A stretch of 35,915 nt of DNA from Mycobacterium interjectum (GTDB lineage: Bacteria; Actinomycetota; Actinomycetes; Mycobacteriales; Mycobacteriaceae), in assembly GCF_900078675.2 (NCBI RefSeq), contig NZ_LT546237.1, positions 3,678,588 to 3,714,502 on the forward strand. The letters are read 5' to 3'. Positions 16,431-24,240 of the stretch are shown piece by piece. The notes beneath the pieces are model-generated. The model saw only the letters and a list, made by a program, of their open reading frames with translations. It was not told where the DNA came from and ran no database searches. The position numbers were made by a program, and so were the translations under genes. Each line of letters begins with the position of its first letter. Position 1 is the stretch's first letter.

Positions 16431-17645
16431 TTACGGACCTGGGATGTCTAGCAGGCGGGTGAGGGCGTCCTCGGTGATGATCGGAATACCGTATTCGCGC
16501 GCCTTATTGGCCTTGCCGCTGACCGAATCGGGATCGGCGGCGACCAGAATGCGCGTCCTACGGGTGAGCGCCCCAGTCGCGATGCCGCGCCGTGCGAGCT
16601 CTGTCTCCCATTCGGATCGCGCTCGGCGCATTGCTCCGGTGAGGCACACAACGTCACCCCGGGCCAACGCGTACTCAGCCCTTGCTTGACGTACGGGCGC
16701 CAATGCCAGCGCGGTCTCAACGTGGCTGGGACCCAATCCGCAGAGTTCGGCAACCTGAAGCAATTCAGCGCGCTCGTCGTCTGTGACCAACCCATCGGCA
16801 AGCGCTACCCTCGCCATCGATCGCAGGTATTCACAATGGATTTCGTCCAACAGCTGGCGTGACAGGCCGAGCTCCTCAGCCGTCACCACGAGTGCCTCCT
16901 CCTCGTGGAGCGACAGGTAGCGATCGAGCAGGGCGGACTCAAGGATCTCGAGATACGACTCGACCCGGATATCCTCGTGTCGAGGCATTCGTGCCACGAT
17001 GCGATCAAGCCATCCCGCCGGCCGCCGCTGACGGGAAGTTCCGCGCACTACTAGCCGCACCTCCGGACCGGCGACGTCTGGCCACCGGAACTCCTCTGCA
17101 CCGGAGATCTCGCTCGCCCAAGGCGGTGGAACGCCGCCGCGTTCCAGAAGGTGCTTCAGCAGACCTGCCACGGCCCGGGCATCTGCGAGCGCGGAATGCG
17201 CATCCGTGAGGAGGACGCCAGCGGCATCGCAGCAATCCCGTAGCTTTCGGGACGCCGCCGGAAGCAGCCGACCAGCCCACTTCATGGTGCAGAGCCCCGT
17301 CAGCCAGGGGTTGTCGAGCGCAACGCCGGCACGCCGCAACTCCGCACCGAGGAAGCGCAGGTCGAAAGCGATGTTGTGGCTGACGACAATTCGCCCGCGA
17401 AGGCACCTCAACAGCCTCGGAACGATTGCAGAGAAAGTGGGCGCGGCCAGCACGTCGGCGGCACAAATCCCATGGATCTCAGTAGGGCCAACGTCGCGAC
17501 CAGGATTCAGCAAAGTAGACCACTCGTCTTCGGTGTCACCGTGCGACGAGAGCAATACGATGCCCACTTCAACCACGCGGTCGCTCTGATTGGCTGCCAA
17601 TCCGGTGGTCTCAAAATCGAGGACTGCGAAGCCGGCCACGTCCAC
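16431..17645 (-). CDS. DEDDh exonuclease with TerB-like middle and BRCT-like C-terminus
   Basis: A 404-aa protein. Residues 5-165 form a DnaQ-like 3'-5' exonuclease with the full DEDDh set visible: Asp10 and Glu12 (LDFETTG), Asp95 (HNIAFDLRF), and His150 with Asp155 (AHSALADARA). Residues about 235-310 are helical with an ALADGLVTDDERAELLQVA motif, like TerB-type domains. Residues about 328-400 resemble a BRCT domain (GDVVCLTGAMRRARSEWETELARRG...LVAADPDSVSGKANKAREYGIPIITE). It may process DNA ends or act in repair; this is inferred from domains only. It is not the replicative epsilon subunit, judging by the extra middle domain. The stop codon lies 4 bases from the end of the IS110 transposase gene, so the original 3' end may have been altered. 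Confidence 0.8.
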   Translation of the reverse strand: MDVAGFAVLDFETTGLAANQSDRVVEVGIVLLSSHGDTEDEWSTLLNPGRDVGPTEIHGICAADVLAAPTFSAIVPRLLRCLRGRIVVSHNIAFDLRFLGAELRRAGVALDNPWLTGLCTMKWAGRLLPAASRKLRDCCDAAGVLLTDAHSALADARAVAGLLKHLLERGGVPPPWASEISGAEEFRWPDVAGPEVRLVVRGTSRQRRPAGWLDRIVARMPRHEDIRVESYLEILESALLDRYLSLHEEEALVVTAEELGLSRQLLDEIHCEYLRSMARVALADGLVTDDERAELLQVAELCGLGPSHVETALALAPVRQARAEYALARGDVVCLTGAMRRARSEWETELARRGIATGALTRRTRILVAADPDSVSGKANKAREYGIPIITEDALTRLLDIPGP

Positions 17646-17971
17646 TCCTCTTACTCACGGCGACCTGTCTTCCGCAGCGTAAGCGGGGTTTTGCCGGAAT
17701 TCCGGCGTTCGGGAAAGATTCCTTTGTGCGGCTGCGACTTAGTGCGCAAATCTCAGCCGACCGCGCCGAATAGCAGTTCAGATTGCCGTGATCAGCGATT
17801 TAGGCCGTGAGCCGCGTTATGTTTCGCGGGCGCTACACAAGCCCTGTCCGGGGGTGGTCGACGGTTTGTCCACCTCAGCGCGACAATATCGGCCTGTCGC
17901 TGTGAGGGCACAACGGTGCCGGCTGCTGCAGGAGACGCAAAGGGCGCATGTGCCCCAGAGAAGAGCTGTTC
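17646..17971. other. Intergenic region with a 14-bp palindrome
   Basis: Between two minus-strand genes. GCCGGAATTCCGGC at 17693-17706 is a perfect palindrome about 48 bases upstream of the exonuclease start, where an operator might lie. No gene is seen. It marks the border between the insertion-rich left part and the conserved right part. Confidence 0.45.
17693..17706. promoter_or_regulatory. Palindrome GCCGGAATTCCGGC upstream of the exonuclease gene
   Basis: A perfect 14-bp dyad lies 48 bases upstream of the minus-strand start at 17645. It could be an operator for that gene. No regulator family is recognised from it. Confidence 0.3.
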
Positions 17972-18895
17972 CTAAGGCGTATCGCGGCGGGCGATCTGGG
18001 TGGGCTTGGCGTCGCGCCAGTCCTCGACGTCGGGCGGCAGGCCGACCGCGTACCTGTTCTCGTTGTGGGCGGCCCAGTGGGCGTGGCCCAGCTCGTGAAT
18101 GTGGAACGCGTGCCGCAGCGCCTCGGTGAATCCCATCGCGTCGGAGGCCGCGTTCACCGAGTCCTTGACCAGCAGCGCCGCCATCGTGGGCCGCTCGGCG
18201 ATGCGCCGGGCGAATTCCAGCGTCTTGTCCGCCAGTTCGTCGGCCGGGAACACCTTCGACACCATGCCCAACCGGTAGGCCTCGTCGGCGTCCAGCGCAT
18301 CGCCGGTCAGCAACAGCTCCTTGGCCTTGCGCGGCCCGAATTCCCAAGGGTGGGCGTAGTATTCGACGCCCGGCATCCCCAAGCGCACGGCGACGACGTC
18401 GCTGAACTTCGCATTGTCGGCCGCCACGATCAGGTCGCAGGCCCAGATCAGCATCAGGCCCGCCGAAATCGCGTTGCCCTGCACCTGGGCGATGGTGATC
18501 TTGCGCAAATCGCGCCAGCGGCACGTGTTCTGGAAGAAGTAGTGCCACTCCTGCAGGTAGATCTTCTCCGCGATGGGCTCACGGGTGCCGCCGTTGATGC
18601 GGAAGCTCGGCAGCTGGCTGCGCTCGGTGATCGCCAGCTCCGAGCCCAGGTCGTGGCCGGCGGAAAAGTTCTTGCCGCGCGCCGCCAGGATCACCACGCG
18701 CACGGTGTCGTCGGCCTCGGCGCGCAGGAACGCCTCGTCGAGCTGGATCAGCAGGCCGCGGCTTTGCGCGTTGTGGGCCTCGGGCCGGTTGAGCCAGATC
18801 CTGGCGACGCGGCCGTCGTCGAGGGTTTCATAGGTCACCAGCTCATTGGCCGCCTTCGAGCCGGCCCGGGCATCGGCTTGGTCGGAGAGTGTCAT
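17972..18895 (-). CDS. Atypical enoyl-CoA hydratase/isomerase (crotonase) family protein
   Basis: A 307-aa crotonase-fold protein that probably acts on an acyl-CoA thioester. The oxyanion-hole segments are present: KNFSAGHDLG near residue 80 and GNAISAGLMLIWACD near 140. In the usual alignment both catalytic glutamates of enoyl-CoA hydratase are replaced: GGGCE reads SAGLM, and QPE reads DVV (AKFSDVVAVRLGMPG). Hydration by the classical mechanism is therefore unlikely, and isomerase, hydrolase or other crotonase chemistry is more probable. The ATG at 18895 is preferred over the GTG at 18904, because GAAAGGTGG precedes it by a suitable distance. It diverges from the small ORF and otsA, sharing a 94-base promoter region. 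The substrate cannot be told. Confidence 0.8.
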   Translation of the reverse strand: MTLSDQADARAGSKAANELVTYETLDDGRVARIWLNRPEAHNAQSRGLLIQLDEAFLRAEADDTVRVVILAARGKNFSAGHDLGSELAITERSQLPSFRINGGTREPIAEKIYLQEWHYFFQNTCRWRDLRKITIAQVQGNAISAGLMLIWACDLIVAADNAKFSDVVAVRLGMPGVEYYAHPWEFGPRKAKELLLTGDALDADEAYRLGMVSKVFPADELADKTLEFARRIAERPTMAALLVKDSVNAASDAMGFTEALRHAFHIHELGHAHWAAHNENRYAVGLPPDVEDWRDAKPTQIARRDTP

Positions 18896-18989
18896 TCCGC
18901 CCACCTTTCAGATCCGCCAGTGTTTACACATTACGGCGAGTATGTAAGCGGGTCCCCGCCGGGTCTCGCGCTTGGCCTAGAGTTATGTC

Positions 18990-19154
18990 ATGCCTACCAA
19001 ATCTGATCATGGCGAACTCGGCGATGTGGAGCCGCTGGCAGCAAGCACCGCAAGCCAGGCCAGGCGGGTCGTCGCCGCGTACGCGAACGACGCCGACGAG
19101 TGCCGCATCTTCTTGTCGATGCTGGGTATCGGGCCGGCCAAGCACGAAACATAA
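18990..19154 (+). CDS. 54-aa conserved protein upstream of otsA (Rv3489-like)
   Basis: The frame starts at the ATG at 18990 and ends with TAA directly before the ATG of otsA. The product is 54 aa and mainly helical, with segments SQARRVVAAYANDADECRIF and LSMLGIGPAKHET. M. tuberculosis has a small protein of this size, Rv3489, at the same place before otsA, which supports it being a real gene. No function is known. Zero spacing to otsA suggests translational coupling. No good Shine-Dalgarno is seen, and TAGAGT lies 7 bases before the start, so the transcript may be leaderless or nearly so. Confidence 0.75.
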   Translation: MPTKSDHGELGDVEPLAASTASQARRVVAAYANDADECRIFLSMLGIGPAKHET

Positions 19155-20636
19155 ATGGCTCCTCAGGGCGGCCCAAACTCGAAGAACGCACACTTCGGGA
19201 GCTCGGATTTCGTGGTGGTCGCCAACCGGCTGCCCGTCGACCTCGAGCGGCTGCCCGACGGCACGACGGCCTGGAAACGCAGCCCCGGGGGATTGGTCAC
19301 GGCGTTGGAGCCGCTGCTGCGTCGCCGGCGCGGCGCGTGGGTCGGCTGGCCGGGAGTCGCCGACGACGACAACGAACTGGACTACGAGCCCATCGTGCAG
19401 GAGGACCTGCACCTGTATCCGGTGCGGCTGACCGGCGACGACGTCGCCGAGTACTACGAGGGATTCTCCAACGCCACGCTGTGGCCGCTTTACCACGACG
19501 TCATCGTCAAACCCATCTACCACCGCGAATGGTGGGACCGCTACGTCACGGTCAACCGGCGTTTCGCCGAGGCCGCGTCACTCGCTGCCGCCCGGGGCGC
19601 GACCGTGTGGGTGCAGGACTATCAGCTGCAGCTGGTGCCCAAGATGCTGCGCGAGCTGCGTCCCGACCTGACCATCGGTTTCTTCCTGCACATCCCGTTC
19701 CCGCCGGTGGAGCTGTTCAGGCAGATGCCGTGGCGCACCGAGATCGTCGAGGGCCTGCTCGGCGCCGACCTGGTGGGCTTCCATCTGCCCGGCGGCGCGC
19801 AGAACTTCCTCGTCCTGTGCCGGCAGCTGATCGGCGTCAACACCTCCCGGGGATCGGTGGGGGTACGTTCCCGATTCGGCGAGGTGGAGCTTGCGGCCCG
19901 CACCGTCCGGGTGGGCGCCTTTCCCATCTCCATCGATTCGACCGCGCTCGACCACGCGGCCCGCAATCCCAAAGTCAGGCGCCGCGCGCGGGAGATCCGC
20001 GCCGAGTTGGGCAACCCGCGAAAGATCCTGCTGGGGGTCGACCGGCTGGACTACACCAAGGGCATCGACGTTCGGCTGAGGGCCTTCGCCGAGCTGCTGT
20101 CCGAGGGCCGCGCCAAGCGCGACGACACCGTGCTGGTCCAGCTCGCCACTCCGAGCCGCGAACGCGTGGAGAGTTATCAGATCCTGCGCAACGACATCGA
20201 ACGCCAGGTCGGCCACATCAACGGCGAATACGGCGAGGTCGGCCACCCCGTGGTGCACTACCTGCACCGCCCCGTTCCCCGCGACGAACTGATCGCGTTC
20301 TTCGTGGCCAGCGACGTCATGCTGGTCACCCCGCTGCGCGACGGGATGAACCTTGTCGCCAAGGAATACGTCGCCTGCCGCGTCCACCTCGGTGGTTCGC
20401 TGGTGCTCAGCGAATTCACCGGTGCCGCCGCCGAATTGCGGCAGGCCTATCTGGTTAACCCGCACGACCTCGAGGGGCTCAAGGACGCGATCGAAGCGGC
20501 ACTCAACCAGACGGACGAGGAGGGCCGGCGCCGGATGCGAGCGATGCGCCGCCAGGTGCTCGCTCACGACGTAGACCGCTGGGCGCGGTCATTCCTCGAC
20601 GCGCTTGTCGAGTCACATCCACACGACGCTGATTAG
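19155..20636 (+). CDS. otsA: Trehalose-6-phosphate synthase OtsA
   Basis: A 493-aa GT20-family glycosyltransferase. It joins glucose from a nucleotide sugar (UDP- or ADP-glucose) to glucose-6-phosphate to make trehalose-6-phosphate in the cytoplasm. Motifs in order are VANRLPVDL (residues 22-30), [11 protein letters not shown] (152-162), HIPFPP (179-184), [12 protein letters not shown] (203-214), [12 protein letters not shown] (294-305) and [14 protein letters not shown] near 400. These cover the sugar-phosphate and nucleotide-sugar binding residues. Length and sequence match M. tuberculosis OtsA (Rv3490). It starts straight after the 54-aa gene. Trehalose serves as an osmoprotectant and as a precursor of mycolate-bearing glycolipids. 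Confidence 0.97.
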   Translation: MAPQGGPNSKNAHFGSSDFVVVANRLPVDLERLPDGTTAWKRSPGGLVTALEPLLRRRRGAWVGWPGVADDDNELDYEPIVQEDLHLYPVRLTGDDVAEYYEGFSNATLWPLYHDVIVKPIYHREWWDRYVTVNRRFAEAASLAAARGATVWVQDYQLQLVPKMLRELRPDLTIGFFLHIPFPPVELFRQMPWRTEIVEGLLGADLVGFHLPGGAQNFLVLCRQLIGVNTSRGSVGVRSRFGEVELAARTVRVGAFPISIDSTALDHAARNPKVRRRAREIRAELGNPRKILLGVDRLDYTKGIDVRLRAFAELLSEGRAKRDDTVLVQLATPSRERVESYQILRNDIERQVGHINGEYGEVGHPVVHYLHRPVPRDELIAFFVASDVMLVTPLRDGMNLVAKEYVACRVHLGGSLVLSEFTGAAAELRQAYLVNPHDLEGLKDAIEAALNQTDEEGRRRMRAMRRQVLAHDVDRWARSFLDALVESHPHDAD

Positions 20637-20717
20637 CGGGCGTTTAGCTCCGAAACCCATGGCGTTTCGGCCAAAACGCTGTGATACTCAATGCAGCAGT
20701 GAAAAGGAAGGATTGTC

Positions 20718-21296
20718 GTGAAGCTTCGTCGCGGATTGGCCGCCGGCGCCGGAATCTTTTCGGCCATTTCTCTTGGTGTAGCAGTGGAATCCGGCACCCC
20801 GGCGCATGCGGTCGCGCCACCGGCGGACGGCAATTACTCGTTCAATCAGGCAGGTGTGTCCGGGGTGACCTGGCTGGTGTCGGCGCTGTGCGATCAAGTA
20901 AACGGAAGCCGCTACTACAAGGACTACGACAATCCCACGATCATGGCGGACTTTTGTATCTTGAACGTGGTGAGCTCGACGTCCGAACAGATCAGTCGCC
21001 AGGATAAGCTCCAAAACTACAGCGGCAGGGCCAGACTCGTGAGCGGGCTCTGGACGTTCGAGGTCAATGCGCCCAACGGCGTTTCGTGCCCGGGTGGCGG
21101 CACGGCGGCATCGACTGAGACTTACGCTTTCGACAACGAGACGCTCGCGGGCACGCACACCACGCTGCACGGCGCCGAATGCGGCTTGGAGCCGTCGATG
21201 AGCAAGCAACCGTTCTCACTGGCGCTCGCGGGCCCGCCGCCCAGCCCGGCCCAGCGTTATCCCTTGCGATGCAACGACATTGCGATTTGCTTCTGA
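20718..21296 (+). CDS. Secreted protein, Rv3491-like
   Basis: A 192-aa protein starting with GTG, with an AAAAGGAAGG ribosome site about 8 bases upstream. A signal peptide is clear: MKLRRG, then a hydrophobic core and cleavage after TPAHA. The mature part has cysteines spaced for disulfides (ALCDQ, ADFCIL, VSCPGG, AECGLE and the C-terminal RCNDIAICF). Position and length correspond to M. tuberculosis Rv3491, a protein of unknown function between otsA and the mce4 operon. It converges on mam4B, with 3 bases between stop codons. Confidence 0.8.
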   Translation: MKLRRGLAAGAGIFSAISLGVAVESGTPAHAVAPPADGNYSFNQAGVSGVTWLVSALCDQVNGSRYYKDYDNPTIMADFCILNVVSSTSEQISRQDKLQNYSGRARLVSGLWTFEVNAPNGVSCPGGGTAASTETYAFDNETLAGTHTTLHGAECGLEPSMSKQPFSLALAGPPPSPAQRYPLRCNDIAICF

Positions 21297-21299
21297 CGG

Positions 21300-21791
21300 C
21301 TAGATGGGTGTGATGTAGGCGATCAACCACTTGTCGCCAATCTTCTTGAAGTCCACCCGCAACCGGCTGCCGTCGTATAGCGGCTGGCGCGACTTGTCGG
21401 TCACGGTGCGGTTCAGGTAAACCATGACCGAGGCGGAATCGCGTTTCGCCGTCATCACACCGACGCCGACAACGTTCGCCTGGACAACGACTTCCCGCTT
21501 CTTGGCCTCCGGGATGATCTGTGCGTTGGCGCTCTTCTGGAACTCCTGACGATAGGCGGGCGTCAGCAGCGGATACGCTTCGGCGAGACTACGTTCGACG
21601 GTCTGGTAGTCGTAGGCGAAGACCTCCGGAATCTCCTTTGATGCCAGTTGCGGCAACAGGGCGCGCGCTGACTGCTCAGCGCGGGTCTCCACCCGGTCCC
21701 AATAAAACCAGCCGGCGGCAGCGGCCAATCCGATGATGCTTACCAGCAGGAAGCAGCCCACGGCGGCGATCAGCCACCGCCGCAACCGCAT
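21300..21791 (-). CDS. mam4B: Mce4-associated membrane protein (Rv3492c-like)
   Basis: A 163-aa Mce-associated protein, last gene of the mce4 operon. It has one N-terminal transmembrane segment (residues about 8-30, LIAAVGCFLLVSIIGLAAAAGWFYW). An outer domain of the NTF2-like/VirB8-like Mam type follows, with IPEVFAYDYQTVERSLAEAYPLLTPAYRQEF and a final strand KKIGDKWLIAYITPI. Mam proteins are thought to support or stabilise the Mce complex at the membrane. The start codon overlaps the stop of mam4A by one base. Confidence 0.88.
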   Translation of the reverse strand: MRLRRWLIAAVGCFLLVSIIGLAAAAGWFYWDRVETRAEQSARALLPQLASKEIPEVFAYDYQTVERSLAEAYPLLTPAYRQEFQKSANAQIIPEAKKREVVVQANVVGVGVMTAKRDSASVMVYLNRTVTDKSRQPLYDGSRLRVDFKKIGDKWLIAYITPI

Positions 21792-22513
21792 CAGTTGCCC
21801 CCGTCCGGATACTTCAGGTCGTAGCCGGTCATGTGGCCGGCGTCGTCCTCATGCACGATGACCCGGAGCCGATACGGCATGGACGGTTTGTTGGTCCCGT
21901 CGATATCGGCAACCGTGACCCGCACCGAGACCAGCACGGAGGCGTTGTCGGTGACCGAATCGATGCCCTCGAGGGCAGCGCCGTTGATGACGGCTTCCGA
22001 CGTCGCGTTGGTGGAGCGAAACAACGCCTTGAGATTCTCAATGTTGTTGTTGGCGCCCATCATTCCGCGCAGCGGACCGCTGGTGCTGTTGTAGAAGCGA
22101 TTCACGCTGTCGTCGACGTTGTCCTGCTTGTAGCTGAACATGTTGACCACCATCTGCGTGGCGGTGTCGACGAAGCGCCGGTCGCGCGCTTGCTCGGAAT
22201 CCGCATGGCGCTGCTGGACGATCAGCGACGTCAAGGAGGCGGCCAACCCACCGATCGCCAACAGGGCGAGGGCAAGCGCGAGGCATCCCACCAGCACCCG
22301 GTGAGCCCGCCGCCGCGGCGGCGGCTTGACGGGGTTGAGGGTCTTCACCTTCTTGGCAGTGGGCTTCGCCGTCCGCTCCGGCTCGTCAGCGACTTCGACG
22401 TGAACCTCAACGGCCTCAGCCGAACCGCTTTTCACCGGACCCGCCGGGCGGGACGCGCGGCGGCGGACCCGTTGCGACGTCGTCTGCTCGTCTTTCGAGA
22501 CGGGCTCCATCAA
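21791..22513 (-). CDS. mam4A: Mce4-associated membrane protein (Rv3493c-like)
   Basis: A 240-aa Mce-associated protein. The N-terminal 65 residues are charged and cytoplasmic (RRRASRPAGPVKSG, KTLNPVKPPPRRR). One transmembrane helix spans residues about 70-97, and a periplasmic Mam domain follows with QMVVNMFSYKQDNVDDSVNRFYNSTSGPLRGMM. It probably assists the Mce4 transporter together with mam4B. In M. tuberculosis the related Mam proteins contribute to Mce complex stability. It overlaps mce4F by 4 bases (ATGA), a sign of translational coupling. Confidence 0.88.
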   Translation of the reverse strand: MMEPVSKDEQTTSQRVRRRASRPAGPVKSGSAEAVEVHVEVADEPERTAKPTAKKVKTLNPVKPPPRRRAHRVLVGCLALALALLAIGGLAASLTSLIVQQRHADSEQARDRRFVDTATQMVVNMFSYKQDNVDDSVNRFYNSTSGPLRGMMGANNNIENLKALFRSTNATSEAVINGAALEGIDSVTDNASVLVSVRVTVADIDGTNKPSMPYRLRVIVHEDDAGHMTGYDLKYPDGGN

Positions 22514-24231
22514 AGCGGCCTCGGGTCGCGCATCAGGTCCACCCAGTTCTCGGCGCTGGATGCACCGCTGGTGCCGGGCGCGAAGATACCAGTGCCGCCC
22601 GCCGGATCCACAAAGGCTCCGGTTTGTTGGTCATAGGTGGCGTAGGAGGGACCGCTGGCCTGCGGTTGCGGGCCGGGCGGCGGGCCCCACGGCTTCTCGG
22701 GACCCGGTCCTGCCGGCGGGGGATTGATCCCCTCCGGCGGTGCCGGCGGCGGAAGCCACTTCGGATACGGGAGCTGGGGCGGCTCCGGGGGGACCCCCGG
22801 CGGGTGCCACGACGGGTTACCCGGCGGCGGCCCGCTGTCGTTGGGGGGCGGCGGATCGTAGGCGGGCTGGTGCGGCGCCGGCCCGGGCCCGGGCACCACC
22901 CCCGGCGGGGGTGGACCCACCATGGGAGTCCCCGGATCGGGATCGGCGCCCGGCGGTACATACGGGAACTTGTTGGGCGGCAACACGTTCAGCCCATTCG
23001 TCACCGGGGTGTCGTAGGGCACCGGGGGGCCTCGCCAGGGGTTGCGCCCGACCGGCACATAGCCCTTCGGGTCGCGGCACTGCTGAATCGTGGGCGCCCG
23101 CTTGCCGGGGAACTCCTGGCATGGGTAGTTTCGGGCGCCGCGCACGGTGCTCGGATCGTTCTGGGCGACCTTGCAGTACATGTCCTTCGGCAGCTCGCGC
23201 AGCGTCTCATCGGCCGGCGTGCGCTGCAGCGGCGGGGGCAGGAATCCGACAGAGCACGGCGGCGGATCGTTGAGGTCGATCTTGAAGTCCAGCTTCGCGC
23301 CCTCATCCTGGGGGGTGCCGCCGGCCGCCGTGATGATCGCGGCAAACAGCGCGGGCAAGACCACCAGGAGCTGTTCGATCGACTTGTGGTAGATCACGCC
23401 CACCCGGCCAAGGTTCGCCAGGCTCGCGGCCAGCGCCGGGAACGAGGGGCGAATGCCGGAGAACGCGGTGCTGGCCTCGTCCGCCGCGCCCGGGGCGTTG
23501 GCCAACGTCGAGCGCAGCTGCGGGTCGGCCTGACGCACGTCAGAAGTGAAGCGGGCCAACCCGTCCGACAGGGATTTGATGTCCGCGCCGGCCCGGATCT
23601 GAGCCTGCAGGAACGGGCCCGCCTGATCGATCAGCTGCGAGACCTGCGGATAGTTGGCGTTGGCCTCGTCCACCAGCAACCGGGCTGACTCGAAAAGCCT
23701 CGCCAGCTCCGGGCCCGAGCCGTTGGCCGCGGCGAACGTCTCATGCAGCAGCTCGCGCAACCGGGTGTCGCCGAGGCTGTTCACCAGCGTCTCGGACTGT
23801 TTCAACAGGGCGGCGACGTCCTGACCGATCCGGGTGTTCTGCCGGTCGATCCGGGATCCGTTGTGCAGTTTGACCGTTGCCGGGTTGTCCGGCGGCACCA
23901 GGTCGATGTACTGCTCACCGACGGCCGACACGCTCTTCACGGTCGCGGTGACGTTCGCCGGAATGGGAGTGCCGCTGTTGAGCCGCATTTCGGCGGTGAC
24001 GCCGTTGGGGTTCAGGCCCACCGACTCGACGCGGCCTACCGCGACGCCGCGGTAGGTGACGTTGGCGTTCTTGTACAGGCCGCCGCCGGCGACGAAATCG
24101 GCGCTGACGCCGTAGGTCCCGATGCCGAACGTCGCCGGAAGGCGCAGGTAGAAGATGGCCGTCACGATCAGGGTGATCGCGGTGATCAGCGCAAAAATGC
24201 CGAGCTGGATCTTCGTCAGTCTATCTAGCAT
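22510..24231 (-). CDS. mce4F: Mce4F, sterol importer substrate-binding subunit
   Basis: A 573-aa MCE-family protein. A transmembrane anchor lies at residues about 9-28. It is followed by the MCE/MlaD domain (VSADFVAGGGLYKNANVTYRGVAVGRVESVGL to YIDLVPP), a long helical region, and a very proline- and glycine-rich C-terminus from about residue 395 to 545. Six Mce subunits form a hexameric tube across the periplasm that guides cholesterol to the YrbE permease. Length is near that of M. tuberculosis Mce4F (Rv3494c). It lies 9 bases downstream of mce4E. Confidence 0.95.
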   Translation of the reverse strand: MLDRLTKIQLGIFALITAITLIVTAIFYLRLPATFGIGTYGVSADFVAGGGLYKNANVTYRGVAVGRVESVGLNPNGVTAEMRLNSGTPIPANVTATVKSVSAVGEQYIDLVPPDNPATVKLHNGSRIDRQNTRIGQDVAALLKQSETLVNSLGDTRLRELLHETFAAANGSGPELARLFESARLLVDEANANYPQVSQLIDQAGPFLQAQIRAGADIKSLSDGLARFTSDVRQADPQLRSTLANAPGAADEASTAFSGIRPSFPALAASLANLGRVGVIYHKSIEQLLVVLPALFAAIITAAGGTPQDEGAKLDFKIDLNDPPPCSVGFLPPPLQRTPADETLRELPKDMYCKVAQNDPSTVRGARNYPCQEFPGKRAPTIQQCRDPKGYVPVGRNPWRGPPVPYDTPVTNGLNVLPPNKFPYVPPGADPDPGTPMVGPPPPGVVPGPGPAPHQPAYDPPPPNDSGPPPGNPSWHPPGVPPEPPQLPYPKWLPPPAPPEGINPPPAGPGPEKPWGPPPGPQPQASGPSYATYDQQTGAFVDPAGGTGIFAPGTSGASSAENWVDLMRDPRPL

Positions 24232-24240
24232 CGCGCTGCC

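Noticed and set aside
19100..20458. Long frame overlapping otsA
   Set aside because: It is a shadow of otsA, with Arg/Pro/Ala-rich translation and no motifs.
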